DNA from: Candidatus Cloacimonas sp. 4484_140
GTDB lineage: Bacteria; Cloacimonadota; Cloacimonadia; JGIOTU-2
Direction: 5' to 3'
Length of the DNA: 9,297 nt
Assembly: GCA_002049945.1 (NCBI GenBank)
Contig: MVCT01000025.1
Location: 1-9,297, forward strand
Position 1 is the stretch's first letter; the number at the start of each line of letters is the position of its first letter. A model generated the notes under the pieces. It ran no database searches, was not told the DNA's origin, and saw only the letters and a list, made by a program, of their open reading frames with translations. Made by a program: the position numbers and the translations under genes. Shown piece by piece: positions 5,785 to 9,297 of this stretch.

Positions 5785-6729
5785 TTAAAACCATTTCCGT
5801 TTTATAAATATTATTACACCGACCAATGCCAGCAACACTGATGCTACCATTAAGATCGCAAATGCATGTGGAGATCGAGCAAGGGGAAGTGCAACGTTCA
5901 TACCGTAAATACTCGAAACCAGGGTGGGGAGCATGAGTATGATCGTAACCGAAGTAAGAAATTTCATGACTTTATTCAGATTGTTGGAAATCATTGAAGA
6001 AAAAGCTTCCATAGTACTTCTAAGAATGTTCGTATGGATCAATGTCATTTCAATTGCTTGTTTGTTATCAATGATCATGTCTTCAAGCAGATCTTCGTCT
6101 TCTTCAAATTTTGTGAACATACCCACGCGGGTCAACTTCTCCATTACAGCTTCATTTGACCGCAGCGAGGTAGCAAAATAAACCAAACTTTTCTGCAAGT
6201 CCAGCAGATCCATAAGCCGTTCGTTATTCATCGAATCTTCAAGTTGAGTTTCAATAGCATTGCTGATTCTGTTTATTCGTTTTAAGTAATTGAGATAGAC
6301 CGTAGCAGTTCGGGATAGGATTTGTAGTATCAATCTATTCCTCTTCGCAGTCGAGAAATTTTTCACTCGCCCTTTTATGAAGTTCTGAAGAACATCATCA
6401 TCTTTTGAAGACACTGTAATGATGCATTTCTCCGTAAGAATAATACCCAAAGGAAGTGTAATGAATTGGATCGCAGCTTCTTCATCATCCTGGAAGTAGG
6501 GAGTCTGGGTAATGATGAGTCTCTTGCCATCTTCCAACTCCATACGCGGACTCTCATTTTCATCAAGAGGATCTTCGATAAAATCCTTTGGAATATCAAA
6601 GGTTGTTGTGATAAGCTCGATCTCTTCCTGAGTGGGAGATACAAGATATATCCAGATATTTTCTTCGAGAAGATCATATTGCTCTTTCTCGATAAACTTT
6701 CCGTTCGTGGTTTTAAATACTTTTATCAT
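5785..6729 (-). CDS. corA: CorA-family magnesium/divalent cation transporter
   Basis: Homopentameric inner-membrane channel family that takes up Mg2+ (Co2+ or Ni2+ in some members). The 314-aa protein has the usual plan: a soluble N-terminal domain (about 1-130, with IYLVSPTQEEIELI and EDPLDENESPRME), a long helical stalk (about 130-255), then two C-terminal membrane helices (about 257-275 and 289-309) joined by the signature YGMN (275-278) and ending in a basic KRKWF tail. The loop after GMN is hydrophobic (VALPLARSPHAF) and lacks the common acidic MPE-type residues, so the exact ion is uncertain. The ATG has AGGT a few bases upstream. It is the first gene of the two-gene minus-strand unit. 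No Mg2+-sensing leader was recognised upstream, where repeats begin within about 115 bp. Confidence 0.93.
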   Translation of the reverse strand: MIKVFKTTNGKFIEKEQYDLLEENIWIYLVSPTQEEIELITTTFDIPKDFIEDPLDENESPRMELEDGKRLIITQTPYFQDDEEAAIQFITLPLGIILTEKCIITVSSKDDDVLQNFIKGRVKNFSTAKRNRLILQILSRTATVYLNYLKRINRISNAIETQLEDSMNNERLMDLLDLQKSLVYFATSLRSNEAVMEKLTRVGMFTKFEEDEDLLEDMIIDNKQAIEMTLIHTNILRSTMEAFSSMISNNLNKVMKFLTSVTIILMLPTLVSSIYGMNVALPLARSPHAFAILMVASVLLALVGVIIFIKRKWF

Positions 6730-6843
6730 ATTGACCTGCTAAGATTTAGGTTACGAAGAAATCAGAATGGGTGAATTTAGTTGTCAAGGAAATGGAAGCC
6801 TAGTAAATTTTATTTTATTTAAAACAAACTTCATTTATATGAA

Positions 6844-6898
6844 TTTCACGCAAGGATCGCTAAGAATTTTAACCACGAAATCACGAAAGCAAACGAAG
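6844..6898. repeat. degenerate CACGCAAAG-type and CACGAAA-type 9-bp repeats
   Basis: TTTCACGCAAGGATCGC starts a decayed CACGCAAAG repeat. From 6872 three 9-bp units follow: ACCACGAAA, TCACGAAAG and CAAACGAAG. Short repeats of this kind are common in intergenic DNA of many bacteria. They explain most of the apparent open frame across this stretch. Confidence 0.6.
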
Positions 6899-6920
6899 CC
6901 GACATGTTGTAAGACATGGA

Positions 6921-6998
6921 GAGTCGAAGGGTCTCACAAGAACGTAAAATTATCGGAGGGTAAGATCCTTCGGTCGTTTCACTCCCTCAAGGATGACA
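6921..6998. repeat. dispersed palindromic repeat (GATCCTTCGG...AAGGATGACA type)
   Basis: GAGTCGAAGGGTCTCAC (6921-6937) is an imperfect inverted match to the segment around 6961-6976 (AAGATCCTTCGGTCG). A further pair, ATCCTT (6965-6970) and AAGGAT (6989-6994), lies in the right half. I recall this motif as a recurrent intergenic repeat in metagenome-derived genomes; that is recollection, not a search result. No coding function is seen. Confidence 0.6.
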
Positions 6999-7021
6999 AT
7001 GTTTGGTATAAAGATAAGAGT

Positions 7022-7055
7022 ATCACGCAAAGACCGCAAAGAAGCGCAGAGAGCG
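7022..7055. repeat. CACGCAAAG 9-bp tandem repeat
   Basis: From 7022 the sequence runs CACGCAAAG, ACCGCAAAG, AAGCGCAGA, GAGCG, a decaying 9-bp tandem. It is the same family as the fragment near 6846, placed on the other side of the palindromic element, so the two may flank an insertion. Confidence 0.6.
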
Positions 7056-7126
7056 TTGAGATGAAGGTGCTATTCCAAATGCAATTCGCAGGATTAAGTA
7101 TTTTTCATTTTTAATCAAAAGAATTC

Positions 7127-7197
7127 CTCGATGCTTGCGTCGGGATTTCTAAATTTTCTCCCCTATTTTTTAGGGGAGATGCCGAAGGCAGAGGGGT
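7127..7197. repeat. cluster of three small hairpins
   Basis: Three stems follow each other. CTCGATG/CGTCGGG (7127-7144) has a CTTG loop and G-U pairs. TCTCCCCTA/TAGGGGAGA (7157-7165 and 7171-7179) has nine perfect pairs and a TTTTT loop. TGCC/GGCA (7180-7190) has a GAA loop and is followed by GAGGGGT. No T-tract follows any of them on either strand, so terminator function is not supported. The AGGGGAGATGCCGAAGGCAG segment looks like a known style of dispersed repeat. Confidence 0.6.
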
Positions 7198-7418
7198 AAA
7201 TAATAGAAAATTCGTTTTTCAGCTTGCTGAAATAAAGTTGGCAAAATACTCCTTGGCTTGCCACGGAGATAGTCAACTTTAAGAATTTTCTTTATTAATT
7301 CATTGTTAACACATTCTATATAAGAGTTCCTAAACATAATTTTAGTAGTTATATAATTCCACATGGGAGAAGGAAATTCACCCATAAACTGCTTCCAATT
7401 ATATTTCGTTGCCATCAT
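7170..7418 (-). CDS. hypothetical 82-codon ORF, possibly a gene remnant
   Basis: I do not recognise this product. It begins MMATKYNWKQFMGEFPSPMW at 7418 and is basic and rich in aromatic residues. Support for a real start: AGGA (7428-7425) six bases before the ATG, and a perfect TATAAT on the same strand at 7456-7451. Doubts: the last codons (YLPLCLRHLP) are translated from the dispersed hairpin repeat at 7157-7197, and the middle contains another inverted repeat (TAAAGTTG 7233-7240 with CAACTTTA 7274-7281). It may be the 5' part of a gene whose end was replaced by repeat DNA, or chance coding. Confidence 0.3.
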   Translation of the reverse strand: MMATKYNWKQFMGEFPSPMWNYITTKIMFRNSYIECVNNELIKKILKVDYLRGKPRSILPTLFQQAEKRIFYYLPLCLRHLP

Positions 7419-7450
7419 ATATTTTCCTTTGAGTTGAATTAGCAAGAATC

Positions 7451-7456
7451 ATTATA
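7451..7456 (-). promoter_or_regulatory. possible -10 box for the minus-strand small ORF
   Basis: The plus-strand ATTATA reads TATAAT on the minus strand, 32 bp before the ATG at 7418. A weak -35 candidate TTGCAT (7477-7472) lies 15 bp further upstream. The spacing to the Shine-Dalgarno and start is natural, but the region is very AT-rich. Confidence 0.3.
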
Positions 7457-7572
7457 TACTTGTCAAATTGTATGCAATATTTCTATTCTCATCAGTTTTC
7501 TTGACGAGTAAAAGGTGAGTAAATTTTTAGTGAATATAGCGACTATAAGATAAATAAAGCTATCGAGGATAA

Positions 7573-9297
7573 ATGAACCCGGAAATCACAGAAGAACTCA
7601 TTGAAGAACATGGTCTTTCAAAAGAAGAATACAAGCGCATTCTATCAATATTAGGAAAAGACCCAACAATCACCGAGTTGGGAATATTTTCTGTAATGTG
7701 GTCTGAACATGCCAGTTATAAGAACTCGATACTACAAATTAAAACCCTTCCTCGTTCCGGCGAATGCCTCCTCAAAGATGCAGGTGAGGAAAATGCAGGT
7801 GTGGTCGATATTGGAGATGGACTCGCAGTTGCTTTTAAGATCGAGAGCCATAATCATCCTTCAGCTTTGGAGCCATATCAAGGCGCAGCAACAGGTGTCG
7901 GGGGTATTCTTAGAGATGTATTCACTATGGGTGCTCGACCGATCGCTTCATTAAATTCTCTCCGCTTCGGTTCTTTGGACAATCCGAGAGTAAAACACCT
8001 TCTCAAGGGTGTAGTAAAGGGTATCGCAGATTACGGAAATTGCATGGGCATTCCCACAGTAGCAGGAGAAATCTATTTTGATGACAGCTATGAAGGAAAT
8101 CCGCTTGTGAATGCAATGACCGTTGGTATTATTAAGCATGAAAATATTGCTACTGCTGCTGCGTATGGGAAAGGCAATTTTGTTTTGTATGTCGGCTCTT
8201 CGACAGGCAAGGACGGCATTCACGGCGCAACCTTTGCATCTGTAGAACTTACTGAGGAATCTGCTGAAAAAAGGACTTCTGTGCAGGTAGGGGACCCTTT
8301 CATGGAAAAATTGCTCCTCGAAGCTACCCTCGATGTAATAAAACAAAATCTCGTTGTGGGTATTCAGGATATGGGAGCGGCAGGTCTGACATGTTCATCT
8401 GCAGAGATGGCAGCAAAAGCAGGAACCGGTGTTGATATTGATGTTTCACTCGTTCCTAAAAGAGAAAAAGGTATGACTCCATACGAGGTCATGCTCTCGG
8501 AATCACAGGAAAGAATGCTGCTGGTAATTGAATCCAAAAACTTCGAAAAAGTTAAGGAAATCTATGAAAAATGGGATCTGCATGTCGTGAAAATCGGAGA
8601 GGTAACTGATGGCGGAAATTTGTGCGTACGAGAGAACGGAATCGTTGTTGCAGATATTCCTGCTCAAACACTTGTTCTTGGCGGAGAAGCGCCTGTATAT
8701 GTGAGGGAAACTCAATATCCATCATATCTTGAGAAAGCGCATTCCTTTGATGAAAAAAGTATAAGTGAACCAAAAGATTATACTGAAATACTAAAAAAAT
8801 TGCTCTCTTCTCCAAACATTGCCAGCAAGAATTATGTATATACTCAGTATGATCACATGGTGAGAATAAACTCAGTTATCGAGCCGGGTTCCGATGCAGC
8901 GGTTGTAAGAATAAAAGGCACAAACAAAGCCCTTGCAATGACAACTGATTGTAATGGAAAATATTGCTATCTCGATCCGTACGAAGGTGCGAAGGGCGCA
9001 GTCGCAGAAGCTGCAAGAAATATCGTGTGTTCAGGTGGGAAACCTATTGCCATCACCAACTGTCTTAATTTTGGTAACCCTTATAAAAAGGAAGTTTACT
9101 GGACATTCTCGGAATGTATCCGCGGTATGGGAGATGCATGCAGATTTTTCAATACGCCTGTCACAGGCGGCAATGTAAGCTTTTATAATGAAACCGTAAA
9201 AAGTGCAGTATATCCCACACCTACTATTGGAATGATAGGACTTTTAGAGGATATTAACTTTGCCACAACTCAATACTTCAAAGATGTTGGAGATGTG
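7573..9297 (+). CDS. purL: phosphoribosylformylglycinamidine synthase subunit PurL (3' end beyond window)
   Basis: PurL converts FGAR, ATP and ammonia from PurQ to FGAM in step 4 of de novo purine synthesis, working with PurS and PurQ. The frame is open to the window edge: 575 codons of a protein usually near 740. Alignment from memory to the Bacillus small-type PurL is close throughout: ELGIFSVMWSEH (35-46), VVDIGDG, IESHNHPSALEPYQGAATGVGGI (90-112), RDVFTMGARPIA, GIPTVAGEI, DGIHGATFAS (about 213), SVQVGDPFMEKLL, GIQDMGAAGLT, MLSESQERML, then the second half with ALAMTTDCN, EAARNIVCSGG and TPVTGGNVSFYNE. Residue 47 is Ala where this family usually has Cys (SEHCSYK). An in-frame TAA lies directly before the ATG, fixing the start; GAGGA is close upstream with only a 3-nt gap. 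No PurS or PurQ gene lies upstream, where there is repeat DNA. Confidence 0.96.
   Translation, partial: MNPEITEELIEEHGLSKEEYKRILSILGKDPTITELGIFSVMWSEHASYKNSILQIKTLPRSGECLLKDAGEENAGVVDIGDGLAVAFKIESHNHPSALEPYQGAATGVGGILRDVFTMGARPIASLNSLRFGSLDNPRVKHLLKGVVKGIADYGNCMGIPTVAGEIYFDDSYEGNPLVNAMTVGIIKHENIATAAAYGKGNFVLYVGSSTGKDGIHGATFASVELTEESAEKRTSVQVGDPFMEKLLLEATLDVIKQNLVVGIQDMGAAGLTCSSAEMAAKAGTGVDIDVSLVPKREKGMTPYEVMLSESQERMLLVIESKNFEKVKEIYEKWDLHVVKIGEVTDGGNLCVRENGIVVADIPAQTLVLGGEAPVYVRETQYPSYLEKAHSFDEKSISEPKDYTEILKKLLSSPNIASKNYVYTQYDHMVRINSVIEPGSDAAVVRIKGTNKALAMTTDCNGKYCYLDPYEGAKGAVAEAARNIVCSGGKPIAITNCLNFGNPYKKEVYWTFSECIRGMGDACRFFNTPVTGGNVSFYNETVKSAVYPTPTIGMIGLLEDINFATTQYFKDVGDV

Noticed and set aside
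6759..6787. TTGACA on the minus strand (6787-6782) as a corA promoter
   Set aside because: The -35 is perfect but no acceptable -10 lies 16-18 bp downstream (TGATTT at best), so a complete promoter is not supported.
6767..7114. 115-codon plus-strand open frame between corA and purL
   Set aside because: It is translated almost entirely from the CACGCAAAG, CACGAAA and GATCCTTCGG repeats, has no good ribosome site, and the product has no coherent composition.
7501..7549. TTGACG (7501-7506) and TATAAG (7544-7549) as a purL promoter
   Set aside because: The two are about 37 bp apart, too far to form one promoter, and neither has a matching partner at normal spacing.
7951..8815. Minus-strand open frames opposite purL
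   Set aside because: They lie antisense to strongly conserved PurL coding sequence and have no family features or ribosome sites.

Overview
The window looks like a chromosomal segment of an uncultured, AT-rich bacterium. Most start codons have a clear Shine-Dalgarno sequence, genes sit in short operons, and the long intergenic gaps are filled with short palindromic or tandem repeats rather than insertion sequences. Core proteins (PurL, FolE2, NIF3-like, CorA) are ordinary bacterial types, and PurL matches my recollection of the Bacillus-type single-domain enzyme closely. The repeat-rich spacers resemble candidate phyla such as Cloacimonadota or WOR-3, but that placement is a guess from style, not a phylogenetic result.

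Layout. Bases 1-476 (+) hold the 3' part of a multi-pass membrane protein gene, broken by a perfect 29-bp tandem duplication that shifts the frame. Bases 477-999 are non-coding: two 16-bp-arm palindromes in tandem, a heptamer array (AATCYGC), a 55-bp direct repeat, a hairpin, a possible -10 box, and a terminator-like hairpin just before apbE. Bases 1000-3572 (+) are a tight three-gene operon: apbE (FAD:protein FMN transferase), folE2 (GTP cyclohydrolase IB) and a NIF3-family dinuclear-metal protein. Bases 3642-4919 (+) are a single-gene unit with a possible promoter and a clear terminator; it encodes a coiled-coil/GAF-like/PAS/PAS protein without an output domain. Converging on it from the minus strand (6729-4970) are corA (Mg2+ channel family) and an exported HAD acid phosphatase of the e(P4) type. 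Bases 6730-7572 are mostly a patchwork of dispersed repeats plus a doubtful 82-codon minus-strand ORF. From 7573 to the window end runs purL (+), cut by the window edge.

How the genes fit together. apbE-folE2-NIF3 is a cofactor/metal-protein operon: flavin attachment, the first step from GTP to folate or other pterins and deazapurines, and a conserved metal protein of unclear role. CorA plus a secreted, probably Mg2+-dependent nucleotidase/phosphatase may form a small metal/phosphate scavenging unit. PurL belongs to de novo purine synthesis; its partners PurS and PurQ are not in the window.

I did not find convincing evidence of a new defence or mobile system. The most unusual signals are the frameshifting 29-bp duplication, the paired palindromes with a compensatory base change, the terminator-like hairpin overlapping the upstream apbE start, and the duplicated PAS domains without an effector.
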